Part shown: positions 1 through 9,339 of the stretch, one piece after another
How the letters are laid out: each line of letters begins with the position of its first letter
How positions within the stretch are numbered: the first letter of the stretch is position 1
Assembly: GCA_021234155.1 (NCBI GenBank)
Contig: JAJEKV010000005.1
Span: forward strand, 7,122,216 to 7,186,215
Reading direction: 5' to 3'
DNA: 64,000 nt
Origin: Isoetes taiwanensis
Lineage: Eukaryota; Streptophyta; Lycopodiopsida; Isoetales; Isoetaceae
Translations under genes and position numbers: made by a program
Notes under the pieces: generated by a model
The model's input: the letters and a program-made list of their open reading frames with translations, nothing else
Told to the model about the DNA's origin: nothing
Databases searched by the model: none

Positions 1-1000
1 CATGTCTCACCGCTTCACATCTGTCTTCATGAACGTATCCTTGTATCGCGGTAGCTCTACGGTGGAGTAAGTCCGGCGGATCTTTCTTACCGCTACGTGT
101 AATCTCCAAGAGCAATTTGCAGTTGGTGTCATCTTCTTCCTCACAAGAGATTAGGATCCCTTGTTTGGTCATCTTGTCTGCTTTCTTTTTCCTCGAGAAG
201 AGAGTTAAGTCGAGCTTGCCATTTGTCTTGGCAAGGTCAACGTACCACTCGGCACCCTCGTCCATTTCCTCTTCGAGGCGGCAGGGGTCGAGTGGTTGCT
301 ATAAGAATCGGCCCTTCATCATCTAAGGTGAGATCATATGGTACTGCATCTGGGTCGTCTATCCTTCCTTTCTTGGCAGGATTAGAACCCGAATTATTAG
401 GGGTTTTCTTCCTCTTGGGCACTGCAAAAGAAGATGAACATTTTTTAGAGTTCTTTTCAGAACAAGAGATCACATTTGGCGTGCATTTAAACCTAAATTA
501 GTACAATTCACGCTTGGCGTGTTGGTAGCTCCTATTCTTGACCATGCTATGCGTGATTTTGAAACTAAATTAGTTTGCATCCACATTTTAAGCTACATAC
601 CCTTTATGAATCCATATTTCACACTATTTAACCTCATTGAACATTGCTATCTCCAACTGTCTAACACCGCTATATTCTATAAAACAGAGCAAAATTATGT
701 TCTACAAAACGGACAATCAGAGCATTAACTGATGGTAATACTTAAAATTCATGCAAAGCATAATAACTCAAACTCATGCAAAGCATATTAACTGAAGGCA
801 AGGAAATATCTCAAATTCATGCAAGCATAATACTCTCCCACCGCGGTGTATTCTTACGTGGCAAATTAAATACCTTGAATAGGGTTCTGTGTATTCTGAT
901 CAACGTCCTCTGAAACTTGAGAAGAGCTGGGTTTTGAGATTCCTCTTCCACCGCTTCCTCTGCCCCGTCCGCCTCGACCTCGATTCGTTTTAGAAGACAT
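1..1000 (-). pseudogene. Unidentified gene at left edge, RGG-type N-terminus, broken and cut by window
   Basis: A minus-strand ATG at 1000-998 opens a short exon encoding a Gly/Arg-rich N-terminus (RGRGGRGRGSGGRG) followed by a Ser/Gln-rich stretch. It ends at about 874 with a plausible donor (CAAG then GTATTT). A second coding-like stretch runs from about 490 to the window edge. Its first part carries an NLS-like PKRKK and ends near 300 in 'LTLDDEGPI'. The reading then continues one frame over as an acidic, lysine-rich segment with 'EWYVDLAKTNGKLDLTLFS', open to position 1. The frame change near 290-300 looks like an indel, though an unrecognised intron is possible. I do not recognise the family. 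An RGG-type N-terminus plus NLS suggests a nuclear, nucleic-acid-binding protein or a transposon protein. The right boundary is inferred from the ATG only; the left end lies outside the window. Confidence 0.35.
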
Positions 1001-1371
1001 CTTCGGAGTCGCCTAGTAACAGAGTCGGAAGGTCGCTTCGGATCTGGCCTTTCGCCGCTTTCGAAGAAATAGCTTTTTCTACCTGTACGAGAAATAGCGT
1101 TTTCTACCTTCCGCCGACTTCTTTCATTAAGTTTTTAAAAACCAATCTATCCAAAATCTATCCCGCCAAATTTATCCCGCCTAAACGTAGTTAACCTAAT
1201 CTTTCTTCTAATTCGAATTTTTCCCGACCGCCAGAGTTTCCATAGCGCCTGTGATTTCGAGAACTCAAATCAGCTTCTCAAGAATGGCTACAGAATTCTG
1301 GTACTCATCTCATTCCTATAGCTTGAACATTAATTTCCACTAGTAGGTATCTGAATAGCAATTTTCTGCAG

Positions 1372-1613
1372 TGTCGAAGATGAATGTTTCATGAACTACA
1401 AATCAGAAAAGGAAAATAGGATTATGCAAGATCGACTCCATCGATCCGACTGTAAACTGTCATGGAATTCCGCTCGGGGATAAGTATGTCCGAGTTACAG
1501 TGATTAACTACTGCGCTATGGATGAAGCTTTACCTCGCAGACACCCCGGTGGGGATACGGTTGGAGAAAGTGTTGGAACATTTGTTGCATGGCCAAGAAA
1601 CCGCTTAAAAAAG
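1372..1613 (+). pseudogene. Relic exon of plant En/Spm-type transposon protein (DUF8039-like), frameshifted
   Basis: The exon is bounded by a ctgcAG acceptor (1370-1371) and an AAG|GTATGT donor (1614). From about 1440 the plus strand reads 'HGIPLGDKYVRVTVINY' and ends 'GDTVGESVGTFVAWPRNR'. This matches the family pattern I know from plant Ptta/En/Spm-type transposon proteins (DUF8039): a 'hGvPLgegyvRVsVd' strand followed by 'lgdavGtfvaWPk'. Upstream, the plausible coding frame ('VEDECFMNYKSEKENR') is a different one, so there is an indel near 1435. The preceding and following exons were not found. This is a decayed transposon gene piece and probably non-functional. Confidence 0.6.
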
Positions 1614-2530
1614 GTATGTAACATGTATTACATTGTAGAAATATAGAAGTAGACAAAATTTGTTGTATTCATTGGAAAAAGTTTACAATTGTATATAATC
1701 TGGATAAACTGGATAAACCAGACAAAATCCCGCACTATTGTTTCAAGCCCGGTCTCTTGAGTAGCTGGGCTATCGATACTCCCATTTCCATAGGCTGGGC
1801 ATAGTGAACTGAATCGACCGGGTAAAACCCGGCAAAAACACCGTGCTCTAGCTCCACCTCCCCCCTTTGCTCCACCTCCACCTCCTGCTCCTCCTCCCCG
1901 CTCCATTGGTTGAACCTCCAATGCATCGTTATACCGCTTCGCGGTAGTGGTTCCATTGGTTGAGCCATCTCCATTGCATCATTATACTGCTTGTGGTAGT
2001 GGTTCGTGTTGGGGCATCCGGGGCATAGAGGCTAACCACTAAGAAACGCAGCTCCTCATTTTGAATCCCGAAATGACGGATCGCGAGATTCACTCTCGAT
2101 CAATGCATGTCTTGCATTCTCGGTGATTAGATAAGAGGGCCAGCCTCCGATGCGATTGCAAGGGCCCCGAGCCCGGATCTATCATTGCCACATGCTCTGC
2201 TGCCATCATCATTACTTGATCCAAGTACTCCAGGGGTTGCAAGACTGGTGCTCCAGCCGGACTGGTGCTCGGCTGCGGTTCAACCGGACTGGAGATTGGA
2301 GCCAAAACTGGAGCTGGGCTGTGTGATTGCTGGCCCAAATGTAATTCCAATGCATCTTCGTCACCAACCGGGTGATTAATGTAACTTGGCATCTATCAAT
2401 AGGAAGTGAGCGGAGTATCAGTATTCACGCCTGGCGTGTTATATTGTTTAGCATAAAAGTTGAAACTAGGGATAAAATTGTTTGCACGCTCAGCGTGTAA
2501 ACTGCTATATAGGAAAAACTATACGCTTCG
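1614..2530. other. Low-information interval with a short tandem duplication; possible minus-strand coding pieces
   Basis: At 1914-1994 a roughly 60-bp unit (CCATTGGTTGA..TGCATC.TTATAC.GCTT..GGTAGTGG) occurs twice. Two minus-strand open stretches (2392-2090, Pro/Ser/Gln-rich, starting MPSYINHPVGDEDALEL; and 1974-1735, Glu-rich) could be eroded exons of a transposon protein. Composition is the only support. No family is recognised. Confidence 0.2.
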
Positions 2531-2687
2531 TGCATTCGGCTCAGAGGAGAAAAAAAACACATGCAGGATAGATAAGTAAATAGATAAAGGCCAGGCAATT
2601 ATTTACACGCTAAAATAATTGCCTGGCCTTTATCTATTTACTTATCTATCTGTACATGTTTTTTTTTTCTCCCTCTCTGCTAAATGC
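2531..2687. repeat. Long near-perfect inverted repeat (hairpin about 157 nt)
   Basis: The left arm ends GGCCAGGCAATTATTT (2604) and the right arm starts AAAATAATTGCCTGGCC (2612). The loop is about 7 nt (ACACGCT). Pairing extends outward through TAAGTAAATAGATAAAGG and an oligo-A/oligo-T segment, with few mismatches, to about 2531 and 2687. Stems of about 70 nt with a tiny loop are seen in foldback MITEs and young miRNA/siRNA precursors. The loop contains a CACGC half-motif and the right flank a full CACGC..GCGTG palindrome, which ties it to the surrounding motif cluster. Confidence 0.85.
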
Positions 2688-3344
2688 ACGCCGAGCGTGT
2701 ATTCATGTTGAAGGCTAAGGTTAGCATGAAACACGCTTAGCGTGTTTCAAATATTATCTTTCGCGTGTTTCAAATATTATCTTTCAGATTTTTCTAATGC
2801 TTTGTACTACACTTATTCATAATAGAAACTTGCATGCAATAGCATGATTAATTCAGGAAGAGAAACTCAAGAATTTACTCGAAACAAAATGAAGCAGATG
2901 AAGTTTATAAAAAACTATTCTGGTTTTCATAAACATCATCACTTCCTCTTTCCTCGAGCAAATGCAAAAGCTTGTCTTCTTGGATTAAACCTGCCATTGA
3001 GATGCAGCTTAAAACTAAATGAAAACTAACCTTGAGTTCTGAGGCTGGAAGGATTCGAAGAACGGAGGACTATGCTTGTGGTTTTAATTCCAAGGCTTTT
3101 CGATTCGCAGACCTTAGTCCTCTGGTTTTGGTTTTAATTCTGAGCCTCCGATGTCCTCTCAAGCTCGATGATGCTCTGAAACAAAAGGCGGAGTCTTTTA
3201 GTAAGTTAGGAATTGCCGAAACCAAACATCTAACATTGCTGAATATAAATCTGCTCACCAAGATTTTAGGAGGGCGGATCCAAACACAGCAGAAGCGCAA
3301 CCGACAAATCGTATGAAGGAAGAAAGAAAATGTAGGAACTTTGA

Positions 3345-3780
3345 GAGCGTGAAATGGATTTATATAGGCATAATTAGAAATAAGTTAGCGTGAATAATTG
3401 ATTGCTTGAATTAACACGCTTTGGCGTGCACCGGCCGGAGGAGGAATCGAGGAGGAGAATTGGGCAAGAAAATCAATGAGAGGGGGATTGAGCGGGTTCT
3501 TCAACCCGACGTCTCTTCCTCTTCCTCCTCTTCATCAGAGGAGGAATCAGAGGAGAATTGAGCAAGAAAATCAATGGGGGATTGAGCGGGTTCTTCAACC
3601 CGACGTCTCTTTGAAGAGACCTCGGGTTCTTCATGAACGCTGAGGCTGAACGCTTCATGGCGGGCAGAAAAAAAAATTTGGACAGAATGGAGGTCTTGAG
3701 AGCGTGAACCGGATTTATATAGGGTTAATTAGAAATTAGCGTGAATAATTTATTGCCTCAAATAACACGCCAGGCGTACG
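3345..3780. repeat. Two nested direct duplications
   Basis: An outer repeat of about 80 bp (GCGTGAA..GGATTTATATAGG..TTAGCGTGAATAATT..AACACGC) occurs at 3348-3428 and 3702-3779. Between the copies, an inner block of about 75-100 bp containing GGGTTCTTCAACCCGACGTC is tandemly repeated (about 3436-3535 and 3538-3612). The second outer copy carries the last CACGC..GCG palindrome. No gene is seen here. Confidence 0.75.
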
Positions 3781-3849
3781 AAATTCCCGCCAGCTATATC
3801 ATCTAGGGTATATTATTATGGATAATAAATTCTCACGTCTATTAGCTAT

Positions 3850-5300
3850 ATGTCTTTTCATGATATGCTGATGATTTGGGTATGATGGCCACCAAAAACA
3901 AAGGAATGCACAGGTTGTTGAAACTACTGGAGAACTTCTGTGAAAAGACAGGGCTAACAGTGAATCTCACAAAAACCAAAATAGTCTTTTTTGGTAACAG
4001 GAACAGTCACAAACCGTTCAAATATCTAGGGACAGAACCAGAACTAACAGAGTACAAATACCTAGGGTATGACACGCACGGCACAGGGAAATGGGCAAAA
4101 GGGGCGGATGCTAGATTCCAAGCAGCCATAGGAAGCTATTACAACATGAAAAATTTCTGCAATAGAAACAGAATAATAGATTGGGAAATCAAATGCTACC
4201 TATTCAGCACGGTAGTCGTCACAACGCAGATGTACGGGGCAGAAGCATGGGGACCGGGGTTAACAGACAAGAAGTGGGAAAAACAAGAAGGTATTTTCAG
4301 ACAGCTGCATAAACAGGAATTCAAACTCAGAGCAAACACGCCATTGACAATTATGGTGTATGAAACAGGACAGAAACCCATGGAAGTGAGAGCATGGGAA
4401 AGGACCATCAGATACATCATAAGAAATAATGCAGGTGGGAAGTCAGAGAAGTTAGCAAGCATCGCAATCAACGAGTCAGCAAGGGCACACATCACCACAA
4501 GCAATGGGTGGTTTAGAGATGTAGCGATATGGACAAGAGAAATGGGGATGAATCTGAGTGAACTGATCAATGAAGGACAATGGAATGAGGAATGGGCAGG
4601 TAAAGCTACGCGGGCATGGCTACAGAAACACACAGGACCTAAAACACCCTGGCTCATGTCAATATTCAACCCAGAGCGAATGATAGGACAACAAATGTAC
4701 CAAGATAACACGCTAGGGAAACAGAAGAGAGATACCTTAGCAAAGTTCAGGATGGGGTGCCATGATCTGAGAATTGAAAAGGACAGGTGGAGGAAAATAG
4801 ACGAACAGGACAGACTATGCAGAGTCTGTGACAGAATGGAAGTAGAGGACGAAGACCACATGCTCAATGGCTGTCCAACATACATAGACATCAGGGAAAA
4901 GTACAGGAGAGTAAGATGGGGGCAACCGGTACATGCCATAATGGCAAGGACAGAAACAATGAGAGATCTGGCAGACGCAATACGAGAGATGCTGAACAGG
5001 CATGGGAAACACACGAACAAAAAGGGCTTATGATATGAGTTGCTCAAGAGGCAAATCATAGATGCCCACTAAATGTACAGCTTAAAGCTGTTTGATATAG
5101 ACGCACACCTGCATGGCCTAGACGCCGGAACAAAGTAGGGTGCCGGCATTAATAGGAAAAAGTGAGCCTTCAGAAAAGGCTACAACAAAACCAGCGTGAT
5201 GAGCTAGTAGCCCCCATCAGGGAGCTCGCCCATGCTACACAAGTCCAGAGGCCTCAGGGCACAAGGGACAATAATGTATTCTATTCTATTCTATTCTATA
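3850..5300 (+). mobile_element. 5'-truncated non-LTR retrotransposon (LINE) with (TTCTA)n 3' tail
   Basis: Homology begins abruptly at about 3850, just before the reverse transcriptase YADD box. An open ORF2 C-terminus follows to 5033. A 3' UTR of about 240 bp ends in TATTC/TTCTA repeats at 5277-5300. A truncated 5' end and a simple-repeat tail are the hallmarks of target-primed reverse transcription. A short-repeat tail instead of poly-A points to RTE-like or related clades rather than plant L1. I saw no clear target-site duplication. A similar TTCTA run at about 32660-32678 has no attached LINE body. Confidence 0.8.
3864..5033 (+). pseudogene. LINE ORF2 C-terminal fragment: RT YADD box, thumb and Cys/His domain
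   Basis: The frame is open for 389 codons from 3864. It starts at YADDLG (TAT GCT GAT GAT, 3864-3875), the catalytic box of reverse transcriptase, with an in-frame TGA immediately before it. 'FCEKTGLTVNLTKTKIVFF' follows, the conserved RT motif after the catalytic Asp pair, then 'YLGY' and 'YGAEAWGP' of the thumb/connection region of LINE RTs. Near the end lies a Cys/His cluster (CRVC, later HMLNGC), as found at the C-terminus of many plant and animal LINE ORF2 proteins. The endonuclease and most of the RT palm are missing, so this copy cannot move by itself. The long open frame in a truncated copy suggests recent insertion. Confidence 0.85.
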
Positions 5301-6740
5301 TCCAAGTTTTCGATAATTAAAATTTGGATATCTATTGTTTAAATTTGGATTTTCCGGTTTGATAAAAACTTTTTTGGATTTTTTTAAAAGTTATTTTCCT
5401 AAGGTTTTAAGGGATTTTTACGCCCGGAAAAAGTTTCAGATTCCCAAAAATCGGCTAAAGATTTTTCATGGCATGGTTTATGGGGTCAATTTCGGCAGGG
5501 CTTTTCTTTCGAAGGATTTCCTTTTCTGGCAATTGAGGCATGCAGGTCGCATGGAAGACACCTCCACGCCCAGAAGCTGTTTGGCATTATTATAAGCTAT
5601 TGCCCTAAATATTGACTGGCTTAGATGTTTATCAGGCAGTATGATTAAGTATGATTAGTTCGAGGAATAGGGCATCCGGGAACTTTTGAAGAGGCAAAAA
5701 ACGAAGCATCCATGGCTTCTCCACGACTCTCTATTCGTCTGAGAGTTTTGAAGTATTTCAGAAATTTGATTATGCCAGTAAATCTTTCTAGCCATGAAAA
5801 GAAATGAGGTCGAATTGCTTCCATCATATTATACGGTATGCATCTTATTTTTTTCTGTTCTGCTCTTCATATCATTGCAGTCCTGCTTGAGGGTCTCTCC
5901 AGCAATTTGAAAATTTTCTGGAATTTTTTCTCCGGCAACGTTGCCTAGGGTTGTGGGGATTCTTTCACGTTGGAGAACTTTTCCGCTTCCAAAAATCTCA
6001 TGTTTTTCTTCACTATGATTTTGATATGAGGCCATGCAGATTATCAAGCTACTCAGATCTGTAAAGCATTTCTTCATGTTTATTGCTTCTTCTAGGAATC
6101 TTGATTTGAGGCATATATTTGATAGTGGCCTAGCTAAGTACTTGCATGGAGCATTTTGGTGCAGTGCCTACTTATACATAGTTCGTAGAGGAGATTTGTT
6201 ACTTTCCAAGATCTCACAACAGGCAATTTCGTTATAAAAAACTTTGGTACTTTTATTGCTGTGGCAAGTAAAGGATAGTTATCAATTTCAAAGATTTTAT
6301 AACAGGCAATTTCGTTATAAAGGACCGAGGTATTTAGTTGTGGCAATATCTTCCTTTTCCAGAATCTTACGTTCTCTAAGATGATAGAGCTTATTTAGTT
6401 GCTATTATCTGTTGATGCATGTGTTCTCCATAGTAGTAGAATGATTCTTAAGTTGCATAATTTTGATTTTGCAATCCAATCTCACAAGTAAATCTATGAA
6501 GCTTTAATATGTTGGTCTCATCTACTTCTAACACATTAATATTTTTGCTAAAAACTCCCTTGATATTCTATGTGTTCTGTGCAGGAAGGTACATCAGTAT
6601 TTAGGTCTTTCGTAGGTTCCAAATAGCCTTTGATACATAAGAGAATGTAAGAATTAGCAGTCGAATAATCAAGACTTGAAGGATAGCAGTAAAGTTTTAG
6701 CTGATTATATGGATGTTTTTAATGAATGACTTGCTGGCTT
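5301..6740. other. Intergenic, no gene recognised; one direct repeat
   Basis: The sequence is AT-rich. An imperfect direct repeat containing CAGGCAATTTCGTTATAAA occurs at about 6219-6238 and 6302-6321. Short open stretches here have no recognisable domain. The right part (about 6500-6740) may be 5' intron/UTR of the following dsRBD gene, since it ends in an acceptor (ttacAG, 6743-6744). Confidence 0.3.
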
Positions 6741-6744
6741 ACAG

Positions 6745-7529
6745 GAAGCAATGTACAAGAGCCAACTTCAGGAGTACAAAAGTTTTCTTGGCCCCTCCTA
6801 TATATGACTCAGTAAAGGAAGGGGCCTCCCATGAACCAAAGTTCAAGGCTACTGTGGCTGTTAATGGCTCTAGCTATGAACCTGATCCAGGGTTTCCAAA
6901 TTTGGAGGCTGCGGAGCATGCAGCCGCAAAGATAGCCCTTGATGCCATTCTTAAAACTGAAAATGTTCCTGTTGGACAATCTCAATTGGTGAGATACAGA
7001 TATTCGTTTGCTCCTGCCTCATCAACATACTTTTCTTTATTTAGTTGCGTATAATTTTCTATGTTCTCTTTTTGTGCAGCAGCAATCTGGCCTTTGTAAA
7101 AATATATTGCAGGAGTATGCACAGAAACATGGCTTTCCATTGCCTATCTACCATTCGGCGAAATCTGGAGAGGATCATTCACCAACCTTTTACTGCTGTA
7201 GAACTTAATGGCACATTTTATTCAGGCGGTGCTTCAAAAAACAAAAAAGATGCTGAAATTAGAGCTGCACGCACTGCTCTTATAGCGATACAATCCACAG
7301 AGTTGGAAGAAGGTAAGGCATGCCATGCAAAGTTGTTGGAAGTGCTTTTCTTTTTATTGCTAAATTTGTTTCCATTGCAGTTGTTCCTGCACCTGTCACA
7401 GTGCCACCAGCGTCCAAGGAAGAGAAACAACTTGCTCCAGAAGAGAAAAAAGTTCTATGGGACAGAAGTAAGGTAGAAATTAAAGAGAGTCTTAACAGAT
7501 CCTGTAAGAAACGGAAAGTAACTCCTTAA
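6745..7529 (+). pseudogene. Double-stranded RNA-binding protein (DRB-like), two dsRBDs, frameshifted
   Basis: There are three exons with clean splice sites and matching phases. Exon 1 (6745-6988, ATG at 6751) starts MYKSQLQEY and carries the dsRBD signature 'SHEPKFKATVAVNG' and 'LEAAEHAAAKIALDAIL'. Exon 2 (7080 to about 7312) carries a second dsRBD (LQEYAQKHGFPLPIYHS, 'GGASKNKKDAEIRAARTAL'). Exon 3 (about 7381-7529) is hydrophilic and ends in an NLS-like KKRKV. The plant DRB1/HYL1-DRB family has this layout and assists Dicer-like enzymes in the nucleus. Here dsRBD1 shifts frame between about 6780 and 6795. dsRBD2 has an extra T in the T4 run 7188-7191. The frame after the TAA at 7527 stays protein-like for about 40 codons, so the natural C-terminus may be longer. 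Retained introns show a DNA-level duplicate, not a retrocopy. As it stands it is probably a pseudogene; sequencing error is the alternative. Confidence 0.75.
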
Positions 7530-8327
7530 AAAACACCCCCAAGCAAGAAATATCAAGCTGAAGGTTTAAAATCCGAGCAACCAGTAGTATCAAAGCAGCA
7601 GGAAGTTACCAGGGTGAATGAAGCATGTTCATTGGCATGGTATGGTTAGACAGTTTGCTATATCTCTTAATAAAAGTGTGCGTTTGTTTCTTTTGACAGT
7701 GTGGCACATTTTATGCAGTTAAAGATGCTGCCAGTTTTCCACTGCGTCAAATTTTTAATTGGCAATTTAGGGCGTGCTACAAACTGTGGGCTGGCCATGG
7801 TCATAATGGCAGTTGGTCAAGTCTATATTCTATGTATTATTCAACCTCAAACCGATTTACCATGAAACCAACTAAAATTCATGGCAATAAACATGTTACA
7901 GCTGATATTAGACAAGTTAAATTTCACATGGTGCATCTTCTATTAAATTGCTGTATTGGTTGTAGCAGAAAATGTTTTTCTTTTTTCCTTTTATATCATG
8001 GGATTTATGGCAAAAGTAAGCTCCAGGGTTTCAGAAGGTGTGTTTGAACGTTTACAGTCTTGGCTCTGCATGGCCAGGGTTCTATGCAGCAATTCTGTAT
8101 CGTCACCTCAGGCTTTATGCTTTCCTAAGTTTGTAAGAATGATCTCTGTTTCCAGAATCAATGGCGGTGGCAGTGGAAGCTCCGTGAAGGAAACATAGGT
8201 GACTCATATGAGTTACTTTATATCAGTGGTAGTATGAATGAGCAGTATAATATATATTCTATCATAGAAAACACATTCTGTTCATATTTCGTAGAAAATA
8301 CTTTTTGAGTTGGGATCATAAGAAAAA
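7530..8327. other. Downstream of the dsRBD gene; no further gene recognised
   Basis: This holds the presumed 3' part of the dsRBD pseudogene (to about 7650) and then AT-rich sequence. Several open stretches of about 70 codons (7832-8198) have no domain I can name. Confidence 0.3.
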
Positions 8328-9118
8328 TCTCTACCAAATAACTCTCCCAAATAATCATACAACTATTAATGCATTATAATAATAACAAATTTTTTAACTT
8401 GAATTTTCATTTGGAAACATTGTCAATCTACCTTATTGTAGTCTTCTTTTGGAAAATTCAAATTTCATGTCTCTTTGCCAATGAAATTTAAATGAAACCT
8501 TTATGCCATTTCATCTTCTTCAAAATTTAAACAAACTCACATTTACAGAGTCTTTTAAACTATTATAGTGTGGAAATGACATTGATGTCACTCTATCCCC
8601 TTCTCACCCCAATAAGCCAATTCTAATGTAAAACTTTGTTGCCAAAGCTCGACAACATTTAGTAATCGTGCATTGTATTTGTTCCGTATATTCATCCAAC
8701 AACTGAGAGGAATGGAACTATAGTTCTACTTTCTTTTGCAATTTTCCTAAACTTTGGTTTTAACTTTTAATTTGATTAGATTAGCTAAGATAAGTACAAC
8801 TGTCATATTGCATATGTCCAATTCGAGAGAAAGTCAACACATCATAGCATTAATGCCCCTCTTTTACTATCATGTCCAATGTCCAACAACAAAATAGGTT
8901 AGTATAAAACAAATTGACACTACCCTAGACTTAATCCACCTACTCTCATTTGTAAGATTAGACAATATCATTTTATTATCTACTCCTATATTTTTGCAAT
9001 AAATAACTAATTATCTAAATGCAACAAGAGACAATATAATCTACAAATGCAAGGAGTTAAGTCCAATTCCTACAATAGATTGTATTTATGCCCGGCAACG
9101 CCGGGCACCCATTACTAG
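8328..9118 (+). mobile_element. Helitron-like element candidate, 3' end well supported, 5' end tentative
   Basis: The 3' end is a perfect 7-bp hairpin, GCCCGGC (9090-9096) / GCCGGGC (9100-9106) with loop AAC, then ACCCATTA, then CTAG (9115-9118) followed by T. A hairpin followed within about 10 nt by CTAG, inserted between A and T, is the classic Helitron 3' terminus. The same terminus recurs at 59231-59258 and, inverted, at 28670-28697. The proposed 5' end TCTCTACC at 8328 (preceded by A) resembles the TCTCTACTA start of Arabidopsis Helitrons but is only a guess. The body is AT-rich and non-coding, so this would be non-autonomous. Confidence 0.5.
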
Positions 9119-9339
9119 TATTTATATAAATGTCATTTCCTTGTTGTTGCCACGAAAATTCTTGTTTTAAATGATTTCGTTTACACCCATTGTTATTATT
9201 ATATTAAACCTATTTCCAAGGAATTTCTTGCTTTTAAAAAATTTGATTTACCTCTACATATTCCATAAATGTACGTACTTTTTTTTATCTTATGGTGTAA
9301 TAATGTTTTCCTACTCATTGACTAAAAAAGGTGCAATTT

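Larger units (their letters stand above)
509..3778. repeat. Dispersed palindromic motif CACGC(N3-4)GCGTG, seven full or near-full copies
   Basis: Near-identical short palindromes occur at 509-521, 2426-2438, 2485-2497, 2687-2699, 2732-2744, 3415-3428 and 3766-3778 (the last ends GCGTA). Half-motifs (GCGTG or CACGC) lie near 478, 2607, 2762, 3388 and 3739. I noticed none of this form elsewhere in the window. Clustered short palindromes like this are known as subterminal transposase-binding repeats of CACTA, MuDR and hAT elements. The same interval contains an En/Spm-type relic exon, so a dead DNA transposon is the simplest reading, but no terminal inverted repeats were found. Confidence 0.6.

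Noticed and set aside
4196-5059. 287-codon minus-strand frame
   Set aside because: Antisense shadow of the LINE ORF2, which has clear RT motifs on the plus strand.
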